DNA from: Catenovulum sp. 2E275
GTDB lineage: Bacteria > Pseudomonadota > Gammaproteobacteria > Enterobacterales > Alteromonadaceae
Direction: 5' to 3'
Length of the DNA: 64,000 nt
Assembly: GCF_025515275.1 (NCBI RefSeq)
Contig: NZ_JAOPFU010000015.1
Coordinates: 1-64,000 of the forward strand
Under the pieces are notes generated by a model. It saw nothing but the letters and a program-made list of their open reading frames with translations, had not been told where the DNA came from and searched no databases. Made by a program: the position numbers and the translations under genes. Positions within the stretch are counted from its first letter, which is position 1; the number at the start of each line of letters is the position of its first letter. Of the stretch, positions 1 to 8,748 are shown piece by piece.

Positions 1-159
1 TTTTTTCGCGGGTACTGCGTTAAATTCACTTGCAATAGACTAGCTATTGACGCGTGAATTTGCCTTGTCCACACAAAAAAATTCTCGTTAGAAACTATGT
101 GGAATTATAAGGTTAAATAATTCAATTAGTTAGAATACACCTTAACCCGAGTTGAGGTT
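1..159. repeat. MITE-like element, left part outside the window
   Basis: This stretch aligns, with many substitutions, to the reverse complement of 46813-47009. Shared parts are a central imperfect hairpin (AAATTCACTTGCAATAG pairing with CTATTGACGCGTGAATTT), the word GCCTTGT after it, and the right terminal repeat TTAACCCGAGTTGAGGTT at 142-159. The other end lies beyond position 1. The element stops 2 bp before the stop codon of the pirin gene. No transposase is encoded, so it would have to be moved in trans. The family name is not known to me. Confidence 0.65.
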
Positions 160-161
160 AA

Positions 162-857
162 TTAAGGTAAATCAAATACTAAAGCAATAGTCGCCTGTTG
201 GCCGTTATTATTAAGCGTTAACTCTGATTGATCAGATATTTTAGCGCCATCACCCGGATTCATGGTTTGCTGGTTAACTTGAAGTTGCCCTGCAATTAAG
301 TGAATATAAATTTTTCGAGTGAGTGCTACAGGCAAAATTAACTCAGTCTTGGGCGCTAAATAAAGCTGGCTGACGCTGGCATCTTGCTTAATTTTTAGCG
401 TACCGTTATCACCGTTTGGGGTTATCACCTGAGTAAGCCCTTGCGCCTGAGCAAATGCTTTTTGCTGATAACTCGGTTTGCCACCTTTTGTTGCTGGCTC
501 AATCCAAATTTGTAAAAATTTTAATGCTTCAGTAGTAGACGCATTATATTCACTATGAGTTATTCCGCTACCAGCCGACATTAACTGAAATTCACCTTTG
601 GGCAAACTTTGAATATTACCCATACTATCTTTATGTTCAATTGTCCCCTGAGTTACATAGCTGATAATTTCCATATCTCTGTGACCGTGGGTGCTAAAAC
701 CAGCACCCGGCGCAACTGTATCATCATTAATTACTCTTAAGGCTGAATAACCCATTTGATTAGGATCATAATATGAGCCAAAAGAAAAAGTATGTCGGCT
801 ATTCAGCCAGCCAAAATCGGCTTGGCCACGATCTTCTGCTGCTCTAATATTTATCAT
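162..857 (-). CDS. Pirin family protein (YhhW-like, putative quercetin 2,3-dioxygenase)
   Basis: The 231-residue product is a bicupin protein of the pirin family, close in layout to E. coli YhhW. The first cupin carries the metal-binding set seen as THGHRDMEI (two His), then EHKD and a Glu/His pair in SGITHSEYN, around residues 55-105. YhhW-type pirins show quercetinase activity in vitro, but the physiological substrate is unknown. The start at 857 was chosen over an upstream in-frame start because AAGGTGA lies just before it and MINIRAAEDRG matches the usual family N-terminus. The gene follows doxX by about 35 bp on the same strand, so the two are probably one transcript. Its 3' end abuts a MITE. 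Confidence 0.87.
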   Translation of the reverse strand: MINIRAAEDRGQADFGWLNSRHTFSFGSYYDPNQMGYSALRVINDDTVAPGAGFSTHGHRDMEIISYVTQGTIEHKDSMGNIQSLPKGEFQLMSAGSGITHSEYNASTTEALKFLQIWIEPATKGGKPSYQQKAFAQAQGLTQVITPNGDNGTLKIKQDASVSQLYLAPKTELILPVALTRKIYIHLIAGQLQVNQQTMNPGDGAKISDQSELTLNNNGQQATIALVFDLP

Positions 858-890
858 ATTATCACCTTCCATTTTTTATTAATGAGTTCA

Positions 891-1343
891 TTATGAGCGG
901 GTTAACTTGTTAACTATCACATTATCCGCTGATAATTTGCCTGCACCAGAAATCAATAAAGCAACAGAGGCCGCTAATAAAGCCAAACCAAATTCATAAC
1001 CGTTATTTGCCATAAATAAACCATTTTCAAAATGCACTGTAAAAATAGCGACTAACATAGTGAATGCTGTCACTAATGCCGCTGGACGAGTTAATAAACC
1101 TAATAAAATAAATACACCACCAAAAAACTCACCGCTACCAGCTAATAAAGCCATTAAATAACCCGGCTCTAAACCAATTGAAGCCATCCATTGTCCGGTG
1201 CCTTGTAAACCATAGCCACCAAACGCACCAAATAATTTTTGTGCACCGTGGGCAATAAAAATGATCCCAATAGGAATACGTAAAGCTAATGGGGCTAAAC
1301 CGGCATTTGAGGTGAATAAACGGATTAAAGTTTGTTTGTTCAT
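891..1343 (-). CDS. DoxX family inner-membrane protein
   Basis: The product of about 150 residues has four hydrophobic segments. It has the DoxX/YphA pattern: RIPIGIIFIAHGAQKLFG near the start, GFL-like glycine-rich turns (GSGEFFGGVFILLGLLTRPAA) in the middle, and an NNGYEFGLALLAAS helix near the end. DoxX-family proteins are small membrane proteins often found beside pirins and redox enzymes; their biochemical role is poorly defined. The ATG at 1343 was preferred, but a GTG at 1355 is also in frame. The region upstream (1356-1500) contains the palindrome TTCAATTTTTTTGAA at about 1478-1492, a possible operator for a LysR-type regulator not encoded here. Confidence 0.85.
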   Translation of the reverse strand: MNKQTLIRLFTSNAGLAPLALRIPIGIIFIAHGAQKLFGAFGGYGLQGTGQWMASIGLEPGYLMALLAGSGEFFGGVFILLGLLTRPAALVTAFTMLVAIFTVHFENGLFMANNGYEFGLALLAASVALLISGAGKLSADNVIVNKLTRS

Positions 1344-1529
1344 AACTAAGCTCACTATATTTTTTAGTTAAAAAATTTAAAAATAAATAACTTGGCTAAA
1401 AACTAAGTTATTCAGCGTTAAGTTAACTATAGTTGGCTTTTTGAAAATAAAAAATCGGAACTTTTTGGATTAATAGTTCAATTTTTTTGAATTAAATGAG
1501 ATTGGATTTAAAAGACGGAATGAAAAACT

Positions 1530-1563
1530 ATTAAAAGCCAGCATTTAATAAAATATGCTGGCT
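1530..1563 (-). terminator. Rho-independent terminator after mnmE
   Basis: The inverted repeat AGCCAGCAT (1536-1544) / ATGCTGGCT (1555-1563) is followed on the minus strand by TTTTAATAG. It lies 15 bp past the mnmE stop and separates mnmE from the doxX-pirin unit. Confidence 0.75.
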
Positions 1564-1577
1564 AAGTTGGTTATTTC

Positions 1578-2945
1578 TTATTTACCGATACAAAAGCTAG
1601 AAAATATTCTACCTAACAAATCATCGCTGCTGAATTCACCGGTAATTTCATTTAAGTGATTTTGGGCAAGGCGTAATTCTTCGGCAACCAATTCGCCTGC
1701 TTGCATTTCTTCAAGTTGATAAAGTGCATTATTTAATTGTTCTAATGCTCGGTTTATTGCGTCTATGTGGCGGCGGCGGGCTAAAAACTGGCCTTCGGTT
1801 GAGGCTTGGTAGCCCATTATTTTTTTCAGGTGTTCGGTTAACAGATTAATACCTTGACTGGTTTTAGCCGACAGCCGAATAATTGGGTAAGGGCTGGCAT
1901 CTTCAAAACCTAATGTTTCACCACTTTGATCAACTTTATTACGAACTACAGTTACGCCAACCGCTTTAGGACCTAAACGCTCAAAAAATTCTGGCCAGTC
2001 TTGTTCTACTGCGTGTTTGCTTTCTGTGCTGTCGACCATTAATAAAATTCGGTCTGCTTTTTCAATTTCACCCCAAGCGCGTTCAATCCCAATTTGCTCA
2101 ACTTCATCCGGGCTTTCACGTAGGCCAGCGGTATCAATAATATGCAGCGGCATGCCGTCTATATGGATATGCTCGGTTAATACATCGCGTGTCGTACCGG
2201 CTATATTGGTGACAATTGCGGTTTCTTTTCCGGCAAGTGCATTTAATAAACTGGATTTGCCAGCATTTGGTTTACCGGCGATGACAACTCGCATGCCGTC
2301 TTTTAATAATGCGCCTTGCTGAGCTTTATTTAATACAGTGTGGGTATTTTCCAAAATTTGTTTTAGGTCGGCTGATATTTTTCCGTCCGATAAAAAATCA
2401 ACTTCTTCTTCAGGAAAATCAATTGCAGCTTCAACATAAATTCTTAAATGGATAATTTCTTCGGTTAATGAATGCACTTGTTTTGAAAACTCACCTTGCA
2501 GAGTTTGCAATGCACAGCGTGCTGCTTGTTCAGAAGATGATTCAATTAAATCGGCAATGGCTTCGGCTTGGGCTAAATCGAGCTTATCATTTAAAAAGGC
2601 GCGTTCAGAGAACTCTCCCGGATTCGCCATGCGTACATCTTTAACTTTTAATACTTGTTGGAGTAATAAATCCAGAATAATGGGGCCACCGTGGCCTTGT
2701 AATTCAAGTACATCTTCGCCGGTAAAAGAGTTCGGGTTTTGAAAAAATAGGGCAATACCTTGATCAATCACATTATTGTCTGAATCATAAAATTTAAGGT
2801 ATTCAGCGACTCGGGGTTTTAGTTGTTTTTTTAATATGGTTTGAGCAACCGTTTGTGCAGCTTTACCCGAAATACGAATGATACCAACACCACCACGGCC
2901 TGGCGGTGTTGCTATTGCGGCAATTGAATCTTGAATCATCATCAT
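1578..2945 (-). CDS. mnmE: tRNA modification GTPase MnmE
   Basis: MnmE works with MnmG to install the 5-carboxymethylaminomethyl group on the wobble uridine of certain tRNAs. The 455-residue protein has the N-terminal formyl-THF-binding domain ([16 protein letters not shown] at the start), a helical domain, an inserted Ras-like G domain with P-loop GKPNAGKSS near residue 225, DTAG for G3 and NKVD for G4, and the diagnostic C-terminal FCIGK with the catalytic Cys. Three consecutive ATGs occur at the start; the first is used here. It heads the usual origin-proximal cluster with yidC upstream on the same strand, separated by the RimK-like / C39 pair. Its partner mnmG is not in the window. Confidence 0.98.
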   Translation of the reverse strand: MMMIQDSIAAIATPPGRGGVGIIRISGKAAQTVAQTILKKQLKPRVAEYLKFYDSDNNVIDQGIALFFQNPNSFTGEDVLELQGHGGPIILDLLLQQVLKVKDVRMANPGEFSERAFLNDKLDLAQAEAIADLIESSSEQAARCALQTLQGEFSKQVHSLTEEIIHLRIYVEAAIDFPEEEVDFLSDGKISADLKQILENTHTVLNKAQQGALLKDGMRVVIAGKPNAGKSSLLNALAGKETAIVTNIAGTTRDVLTEHIHIDGMPLHIIDTAGLRESPDEVEQIGIERAWGEIEKADRILLMVDSTESKHAVEQDWPEFFERLGPKAVGVTVVRNKVDQSGETLGFEDASPYPIIRLSAKTSQGINLLTEHLKKIMGYQASTEGQFLARRRHIDAINRALEQLNNALYQLEEMQAGELVAEELRLAQNHLNEITGEFSSDDLLGRIFSSFCIGK

Positions 2946-3222
2946 AAAAAAACTTATCTAACCTGAAATTAAACAAATTATACCGTTTTAAGCTTGGCTT
3001 GGCATAGGGGTAAAACAAAAGCCTATTCGCTTAGAGGATGTGAACTTGTACTCATTTTTATTTGATGGTTCTTATTTATATTTTTATAACATTATAAGTT
3101 TATGAAATATAATGATTTTATATTTTTTATTTGCAGATAAATTTTACTTGTGTTTTAGTTAAATTAAGCCTAAATTTTTTGCAGTTAAGTCTAAATTTGA
3201 CTTTATTTTTGTAAGGAAAAAC

Positions 3223-4686
3223 ATGCACGCTAATTTGATTGTGGTAGATGATTTGGCTGAGTTATCTGGTTTTGAACTGGATGGTTATTTAATTAGTTTT
3301 GAACAGTATTTGGCTGATCACCCTAAAAAAGGGGTTAGTAAAGCGCGGTTAATTAATTTATGTAACTCTACTCAGTATTTAAGTAAAGGTTATTATTGCT
3401 CTTTATTGGCAGAAGCGCGTGGGCACAAGGTGTTGCCGTCTGTTAATACGATGAACGATTTGCGTAACGAGCAATTATATAAACTGAAAATTAGTGGTGC
3501 ATTATTACCTAAAATCTCTAAAGACAGCCAAATTTATCAGGATGAAACTTTAGAGTTTTATATCTTTTTTGGCCAAACTCAGGTAGCTGGATTTGAAAGT
3601 TTAGCCAAACAGTTATTTAGTATTTTTTCTGCACCTATTTTGCATTTAACGCTGGAAACAGGCGTGTGGTCGATTAAGTCGATTAGTTTTCGCTCATTGA
3701 GTGATTTAACTCAAACTGAAAAAGAAAAGTTTGTGGAAGCTTTATTTAAATTTAATCAAAAGCTTTGGAGCCAGCAAAAACCTAAAAAACAATATCGCTG
3801 GGACATGGCCATTTTGGTTAATCCAGAAGAAAAATTACCACCGAGTGATAAAACTGCAATTAATAAAATGCTTAAAGCGGCAAATAAAGTGGGCATAAAT
3901 GCTGAGCTTATCGGACCCAATGATATTTCGCGGTTAACCGAATTTGATGCTTTGTTTATTCGTGAAACCACAGCAATAGACCATCATACTTATCGCTTTG
4001 CCCGTAAAGCTCAGTTAGAAGGTATGGTGGTGATTGATGATCCAGCCTCTATTTTACGCTGTTGTAATAAAGTATTTTTGCAGGATGCTTTTACCTACAA
4101 CAAGGTACCAGCATTAAAAACCATTTCAGTTTCAAGTAGCTGTGAAAATACGGTTGCAGAAATAGAAAAAGATTTTAGCTACCCAGTCGTATTAAAAGTA
4201 CCGGAAGGTGCGTTTTCATTAGGTGTATTTAAAGTAAAAGACAGAGCCGAACTGGTTGAATCTTTAAATCGATTATTAGAAAAAAGCGCCTTGGTTTTAG
4301 TACAAACTTATATGTATACCGAGTTTGATTGGCGCATTGGTGTGCTTAACAATAAACCTTTATTTGCCTGTAAATATTTTATGGCACGTAACCACTGGCA
4401 AATTTATAACCATAGTGCCAAGCGTGGTGTGTCGGGTGGTTTTGAAACTTTGCCAACATTTGAAGTACCAAAAGTGGTATTAGATGCTGCACTTAGAGCC
4501 TCTAAAGTTATAGGGAATGGTTTATACGGAGTTGATATTAAACAGCAGGGTAAACAAGCTTATGTTATTGAAATTAACGATAACCCAAGTTTGGACTCGG
4601 GTGTTGAAGATGTTTATTTAGGGGATGAACTGTATATGATTATTATGTCTGAAATGGCGCGTCGGTTAGAGTTAAGAGGGCGTTAA
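3223..4686 (+). CDS. RimK-like ATP-grasp ligase with RLAN-type N-terminal domain
   Basis: The 487-residue protein joins an N-terminal alpha/beta domain (about 1-170; resembles the RLAN domain described with RimK-like ligases) to a RimK-type ATP-grasp domain (about 190-485). Visible ATP-grasp signatures are IDDPASILRCCNKVFLQDAF, the lysine-containing strand YPVVLKVPEGAFSLGVFKV, and the metal-binding ending VIEINDNPSLDSGVED. Family members join a carboxylate to an amine using ATP, often adding amino acids to peptides or proteins; the substrate here is unknown. AAGGAAAAA precedes the ATG. It converges on the GNAT/C39-peptidase gene across a shared terminator. Published genome-context work on amidoligases linked these families, which supports a joint peptide-modification role by inference. 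Confidence 0.85.
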   Translation: MHANLIVVDDLAELSGFELDGYLISFEQYLADHPKKGVSKARLINLCNSTQYLSKGYYCSLLAEARGHKVLPSVNTMNDLRNEQLYKLKISGALLPKISKDSQIYQDETLEFYIFFGQTQVAGFESLAKQLFSIFSAPILHLTLETGVWSIKSISFRSLSDLTQTEKEKFVEALFKFNQKLWSQQKPKKQYRWDMAILVNPEEKLPPSDKTAINKMLKAANKVGINAELIGPNDISRLTEFDALFIRETTAIDHHTYRFARKAQLEGMVVIDDPASILRCCNKVFLQDAFTYNKVPALKTISVSSSCENTVAEIEKDFSYPVVLKVPEGAFSLGVFKVKDRAELVESLNRLLEKSALVLVQTYMYTEFDWRIGVLNNKPLFACKYFMARNHWQIYNHSAKRGVSGGFETLPTFEVPKVVLDAALRASKVIGNGLYGVDIKQQGKQAYVIEINDNPSLDSGVEDVYLGDELYMIIMSEMARRLELRGR

Positions 4687-4717
4687 GTTTAATCTCTAAC
4701 CGTTGTTCCTCTCTAAA

Positions 4718-4760
4718 TGCTGGAATTTTCTTAGGTTTATTCCAGCAATCTTTTATTTTT
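4718..4760. terminator. Bidirectional terminator between convergent genes
   Basis: TGCTGGAA (4718-4725) pairs with TTCCAGCA (4740-4747), followed by ATCTTTTATTTTT on the plus strand. It sits between the ATP-grasp gene and the oppositely oriented GNAT/C39 gene. Confidence 0.65.
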
Positions 4761-4773
4761 CCACCACGAATGC

Positions 4774-5874
4774 TTATTTACTGATTACTAAAACTGAGCT
4801 GAGTTTTCCTTTGCCAAATACGGTCATTTTTGCAAAATCTTGTTTGGTAATTGGTAAATATTGGCAGGCGAGGTGATTTATATCATCATCTTGTGGATCT
4901 GGATCGTGCAGATAAAAGCAGTTGTCATCAACGCCAGAAATAGTCACCCAATGCGGTGCTTTTTTACCGTCAAAACGGTAGCTGCTAATTAAAATAACTA
5001 ACATTTTACCTTGTTCTAAAAAGCTTTGTAGTTGTTCCTGACTGACATTATGTTGATGGATTTGCAAATGGGTTTGTTCCGCCAAAAGCCTAAACTGTTG
5101 ATCAACAGTTGTCATTATTTCTCTTTTATGTGGGTTACGCACACCATCTAAAAATAAGGTTTGGCTCTGGTTTAAATACAGTTCACATTTAAAGCCTCTT
5201 TTTTCCACCGCTAGCGCGAGTCCGATTGGGTGACAGCCGCCGTGACCGGATGTCATATAAATTGTGGTGGCTTCGCGCCAAATATCCAGCTCTAACGCTT
5301 GACCCATTTCAATTGTTGGGCAAAGTGCTGACATCGCCATCATGCAAGCTGCTGGACCACAGGTAAATTCAGTTGTTTGCTGATACCAAGGCACATTTGG
5401 GGTGGTGAGTTTATTTGGCTTGTAATACAAACGCTTTTGCATTCTGAGTGCATCCTGATGATCTTCGTAATAATCTAAATACACATCAAATACTTTGTAG
5501 CCTAAGTTTTGATATAGCTTAATAGCGGTTTCGTTTTGTTTGGCAACTTCTAAGCGGATATATAGCTTGGCAAATTGGCTGGCGGCTTGCTCAATTGAGT
5601 TAATTAATTGGCCTGCTATGCCTAAACCTCTGGCTTCGGGATGAACGGCAATTGAATATAATCTGGCGAGTACACTGCCTTTGTGTAACAGCAGCAGGGC
5701 ATAACCTTGCACTTGTTCTGCAACTTCTGCGACTAATAAAATGCCATTTGCTGCACTTATCCAGTGTTTTAAGCGGCGTTTAGATAACCTATCGGTTTTA
5801 AAGCAGGTTTGTTCAAGTGCATTTAATTGGGATAAATCAGACGGGCAGGCAGGGCGGATAATAACTTGATTCAA
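4774..5874 (-). CDS. GNAT acetyltransferase / C39-like peptidase fusion
   Basis: The 366-residue protein has two domains. Residues 1-150 are a GNAT acyltransferase, with the acetyl-CoA loop VHPEARGLGIAGQLI and the ending AIKLYQNLGYKV, similar to RimI. Residues 155-366 are a papain-like C39-type peptidase: candidate Cys in TTEFTCGPAACMM, His in KKAPHWVTISGVDD and Asp in YLHDPDPQ. C39 domains cleave peptides after a leader, usually at double glycine; here there is no ABC transporter. The start is TTG (5872-5874) with only a weak ribosome site. Its likely partner is the convergent RimK-like ligase. The protein could modify and trim the same peptide; this is inference. Confidence 0.85.
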   Translation of the reverse strand: MNQVIIRPACPSDLSQLNALEQTCFKTDRLSKRRLKHWISAANGILLVAEVAEQVQGYALLLLHKGSVLARLYSIAVHPEARGLGIAGQLINSIEQAASQFAKLYIRLEVAKQNETAIKLYQNLGYKVFDVYLDYYEDHQDALRMQKRLYYKPNKLTTPNVPWYQQTTEFTCGPAACMMAMSALCPTIEMGQALELDIWREATTIYMTSGHGGCHPIGLALAVEKRGFKCELYLNQSQTLFLDGVRNPHKREIMTTVDQQFRLLAEQTHLQIHQHNVSQEQLQSFLEQGKMLVILISSYRFDGKKAPHWVTISGVDDNCFYLHDPDPQDDDINHLACQYLPITKQDFAKMTVFGKGKLSSVLVISK

Positions 5875-5955
5875 GGCAAAACATCCACAAACTAAAGTGT
5901 TATTATTTTAGCTGATTGTTGAATTATTCAACAGAAAAATTATTGATTAGGCAAT

Positions 5956-5986
5956 AAAAAACCCGCTGAAATTAAGCGGGTTTTTT
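5956..5986 (-). terminator. Rho-independent terminator of the rpmH-rnpA-yidD-yidC operon
   Basis: CCCGCT (5962-5967) / AGCGGG (5975-5980) is flanked by A6 and T6 on either side, so it can act in both directions. It lies 26 bp past the yidC stop. Confidence 0.9.
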
Positions 5987-6011
5987 GAGAAATTAAAAAC
6001 AAATAACAGGG

Positions 6012-7652
6012 CTATTTAGCGCCTAGACCTTGTTTTTGAATGGACTTATTAATCATTAACATTTGGATAATTGAAATAACGTTACTGACTAACCAGTATA
6101 AAACTAAGCCTGACGGGAACCATAAAAAGAAGAAGGTAAATGCAACAGGCATATACTGGAAGATCTTTTGTTGAACCGGATCTTGCACTGGCGTTGGTTG
6201 TAATTTTTGCATTATAAACATACTTACACCCATTAAAATAGGCAGTACATAATATGGGTCTTGTTGTGATAAATCGTGGATCCATAAAGCAAACTCAGCA
6301 TGGCGTAACTCAACACTTTCTACAAACACCCAGTATAAAGCTAAGAAAATTGGCATTTGAATTAAGATAGGTAAACAACCACCCATAGGGTTTACTTTTT
6401 CTTTACGGTAAAGCTCCATCATAGCTTGTGAGAATTTTTGTCTATCGTCACCATAACGGCTTTTCAGCTCAGTTAATTTTGGTTGAAGCTGACGTAATTT
6501 AGCCATTGAGGTATATTGTTTTTTAGTTAAGGTGTACATACAACCTTTAACAATGATAGTGATTAAAATAATCGCCACACCCCAGTTTGCTACTAAGCCA
6601 TGTAAGAATTGTAATAAGTGGAATAATGGTTGAGAAATAAACCATAACATACCGTAATCAACGGTTAATTCTAATGATTCTGCTAATTCAGCTAATTTAT
6701 CTTGATCCTTAGGACCTGAATATAAAGTTGTTGATAAGCTAATGCTTTGACCCGGCGCAATCGATTTGGCTGCATCTTTATAGGTAATGAGCGCTAAACC
6801 GCCAGATAAAGATTTAGTTGAAATATCAATTTGCTCATCGGCTGCTGGAATAAAAGCAGTTACAAAATAATGTTCAATCATAGCGATCCAGCCACCTGTG
6901 CTATGCATGTTGATATTTTTATCGAAAATATCGTCAAAGCTGGCTTTTTCGTACTTTTCTTCGTTAGTTGAATAAGCCGCACCGTGATAGGTTGGCATCA
7001 TCATTGAGCTTTTAGCTTGTGCTGAATGTTGTTTTAACTGAGCAAACAACTGAACATTTTTAACTGTATTTGAATTATTTTGAATATCAAAATTAATTTT
7101 TACTATGTGTTCGCCTTTGGTAAATACAAAGGTTTTAGTCACAGTTAATCCGTTAGGGCTTAAATAAGTTAACGGTACAGATAACGTATCGCCTGTCATG
7201 GTGTAGTTGGTTTGCGCTGCTTTATATAAAGGGCGACCTGAACTGCTGGCATCTGGGCCATCAGTGCCGGTTAAACCAGACTGAGCATGAAATAATTGAG
7301 CGCCAGATTCAGACAATAAGGTATAAGGTTCTTCACTGTCTTTTTCTTTGGCATAGTCTAATAATTTAAGGTCAATTACGTCGCCACCTAATAAGTTGAT
7401 TTTAGTTTTCAACACATCAGTAGTAACTTCTATACTCGAATTAGCCGGACTGGTTGCTGCAACTAGCTCATTGCTAGAAACTGGCACATCACCATTATTT
7501 AAACCAGCTGTTGGGCTAACGCCAGCTGCAGTTTGCTGAATTTGTGCAGGCGTTGGTGCCGGCTTAGGGGCGTGATCAACTTGCCATTGTTCCCACAATA
7601 AGTAAGACACGAGCGCAAGACCAATCAATAAAAAACTTCTTTGCGATTCCAT
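6012..7652 (-). CDS. yidC: Membrane protein insertase YidC
   Basis: YidC inserts and folds inner-membrane proteins, alone or with SecYEG. The 546-residue protein is of Gram-negative type. It has an N-terminal membrane helix (SFLLIGLALVSYLLWEQW), a Pro/Ala/Thr-rich linker, a large periplasmic domain (about 55-335), then the conserved five-helix core: GVAIILITIIVKGCMYTLTKKQ, the positively charged cytoplasmic loop, MGGCLPILIQMPIFLALYW, and FPSGLVLYWLVSN. The gap to yidD is 6 bp, so the two are probably translated from one message starting at rpmH. Confidence 0.98.
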   Translation of the reverse strand: MESQRSFLLIGLALVSYLLWEQWQVDHAPKPAPTPAQIQQTAAGVSPTAGLNNGDVPVSSNELVAATSPANSSIEVTTDVLKTKINLLGGDVIDLKLLDYAKEKDSEEPYTLLSESGAQLFHAQSGLTGTDGPDASSSGRPLYKAAQTNYTMTGDTLSVPLTYLSPNGLTVTKTFVFTKGEHIVKINFDIQNNSNTVKNVQLFAQLKQHSAQAKSSMMMPTYHGAAYSTNEEKYEKASFDDIFDKNINMHSTGGWIAMIEHYFVTAFIPAADEQIDISTKSLSGGLALITYKDAAKSIAPGQSISLSTTLYSGPKDQDKLAELAESLELTVDYGMLWFISQPLFHLLQFLHGLVANWGVAIILITIIVKGCMYTLTKKQYTSMAKLRQLQPKLTELKSRYGDDRQKFSQAMMELYRKEKVNPMGGCLPILIQMPIFLALYWVFVESVELRHAEFALWIHDLSQQDPYYVLPILMGVSMFIMQKLQPTPVQDPVQQKIFQYMPVAFTFFFLWFPSGLVLYWLVSNVISIIQMLMINKSIQKQGLGAK

Positions 7653-7658
7653 AAATCT

Positions 7659-7922
7659 TTATTTCTCTTTAGGTTTAGATTCTGGGACGGGATCAAGCCC
7701 GCCAGGCGAAAACGGGTGACATTTTATAACGCGTTTTAAAGTTAACCAACCACCAATCGCAACTCCGAAGCGATTTATTGCAATTATTGCATAATTTGAG
7801 CAGGTTGGATGGAACCGACAGCGAGGTCCTAACAGTGGACTTATCACTACTTGGTAGCTTTTAACTAAAAAAATAAGCAGTTTAGCTAAGATTTGTTGGC
7901 AACACGTTTTAATTTTTTCCAC
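7659..7922 (-). CDS. yidD: Membrane protein insertion efficiency factor YidD
   Basis: YidD is a small membrane-associated protein that assists insertion of YidC substrates. The 87-residue product has the family core [24 protein letters not shown], with the three conserved cysteines region, and the basic ending [14 protein letters not shown]. The start is GTG (7920-7922), placed inside the end of rnpA so that the genes overlap by 37 bp. This arrangement is usual for the cluster and suggests translational coupling. Confidence 0.95.
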   Translation of the reverse strand: MEKIKTCCQQILAKLLIFLVKSYQVVISPLLGPRCRFHPTCSNYAIIAINRFGVAIGGWLTLKRVIKCHPFSPGGLDPVPESKPKEK

Positions 7923-8248
7923 GTAAAGTCCAACTCTTGGCGTAATTGTTCATTTTCTGCCTGTGCTATACCTTGTTTAGCAATAAAAACCATATCAACT
8001 GCCGGAAGTTCATTATGAGTTAAGCGAAATTGTTCGCGCACTACACGTTTAACTTGATTACGGTCTGTTGCGTTTTTGGCTTTCTTTTTTGAAATGGTAA
8101 AACCAATACGGGCATAACCTAAATTATTGGTTGCCGTTAAGATGGTATAGTATCGACAGGAAAATTTTTTAGGGTGAGCGTTAAAAACGTTTTGAAAGTC
8201 AGCGGGAGTTAGTAATCTAAACTCCCGCTTGTATTTATAAGTATTCAC
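7886..8248 (-). CDS. rnpA: Ribonuclease P protein component
   Basis: RnpA binds the catalytic RNA (rnpB, not in this window) and helps remove the 5' leader of pre-tRNAs. The 120-residue protein shows the family signature [26 protein letters not shown] (the RNR motif) in its middle and the usual beginning [17 protein letters not shown]. The start codon is GTG (8246-8248), 10 bp after the rpmH stop. Confidence 0.97.
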   Translation of the reverse strand: MNTYKYKREFRLLTPADFQNVFNAHPKKFSCRYYTILTATNNLGYARIGFTISKKKAKNATDRNQVKRVVREQFRLTHNELPAVDMVFIAKQGIAQAENEQLRQELDFTWKKLKRVANKS

Positions 8249-8258
8249 TTATAATGAC

Positions 8259-8393
8259 TTAGGCACTTAAAACTTTACGTCCTTTAGCACGACGACGAGC
8301 TAAAACTTGACGACCGTTTTTAGTAGCCATGCGTGCACGAAAACCGTGGTTACGTTTACGCTTTAAGTTACTAGGTTGAAAAGTACGTTTCAT
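8259..8393 (-). CDS. rpmH: 50S ribosomal protein L34
   Basis: This 44-residue basic protein is ribosomal protein L34. It starts [18 protein letters not shown] and ends GRKVLSA, which is the near-invariant family sequence. It is the first gene of the minus-strand rpmH-rnpA-yidD-yidC operon, directly behind a strong promoter at 8450-8478. Confidence 0.98.
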   Translation of the reverse strand: MKRTFQPSNLKRKRNHGFRARMATKNGRQVLARRRAKGRKVLSA

Positions 8394-8449
8394 TGCAATA
8401 TTCCGATTAATCTAATGTGCCGAAGCACAACGCCTTTAAAGGGGCGCGA

Positions 8450-8478
8450 ACTATAGCAAATAATTATCTTAACAACAA
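8450..8478 (-). promoter_or_regulatory. Sigma70 promoter for the rpmH operon
   Basis: On the minus strand TTGTTG (8473-8478) and TATAGT (8450-8455) are separated by 17 bp. The sequence after the -10 box is TCGCGCCCC, a GC-rich discriminator of the sort seen at stringently controlled ribosomal promoters. The start would lie near 8443, about 50 bp before rpmH. Confidence 0.7.
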
Positions 8479-8554
8479 GCTTAATTAAAATATCCTGATG
8501 AGATTTAATAAGAATATTTTATCAATAGTGTATAACTTTGCTAATTTGATTATA

Positions 8555-8563
8555 TTATCCACA
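8555..8563 (+). promoter_or_regulatory. DnaA box (perfect)
   Basis: TTATCCACA matches the DnaA-binding consensus exactly. It lies in the 355-bp rpmH-dnaA gap (8394-8748), which otherwise holds the rpmH promoter and very AT-rich DNA around 8615-8645. It may mediate dnaA autoregulation. Confidence 0.75.
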
Positions 8564-8707
8564 TTATCTTGTATTGAAGCTAAGTTTGAATCCCCTTTTT
8601 GAGTTGTCGTCAAGTTAATTTTTTAAATATATTTTTTTATTATATTTCAGTTTGTTAACTTGTTTTTTTTAGGTGGTTTAAGATTCTTTATTTGTCAATA
8701 TTGAAGT

Positions 8708-8716
8708 TGTGGATAA
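8708..8716 (-). promoter_or_regulatory. DnaA box (perfect, reverse) just before dnaA
   Basis: TGTGGATAA is the exact reverse of the consensus TTATCCACA. It lies 32 bp before the preferred dnaA ATG, inside a possible N-terminal extension of that frame, which argues that the extension is leader rather than coding. Together with the box at 8555 it could autoregulate dnaA or form part of an origin. Confidence 0.7.
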
Positions 8717-8748
8717 AATCTGGTTTGATCTGTCACCTGATAATTATA

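Noticed and set aside
65-73. TTGTCCACA resembling a DnaA box
   Set aside because: It differs from the consensus at the third base and lies inside the diverged MITE copy, so it is likely chance.
3223-5874. Classical bacteriocin or graspetide cluster
   Set aside because: There is an ATP-grasp enzyme and a C39-type peptidase, but no precursor peptide and no ABC exporter nearby, so a secreted-peptide cluster is not supported.
8692-8748. Upstream TTG start adding 19 residues to DnaA
   Set aside because: The added residues do not resemble DnaA N-termini and the segment contains a perfect DnaA box, so it was treated as leader.
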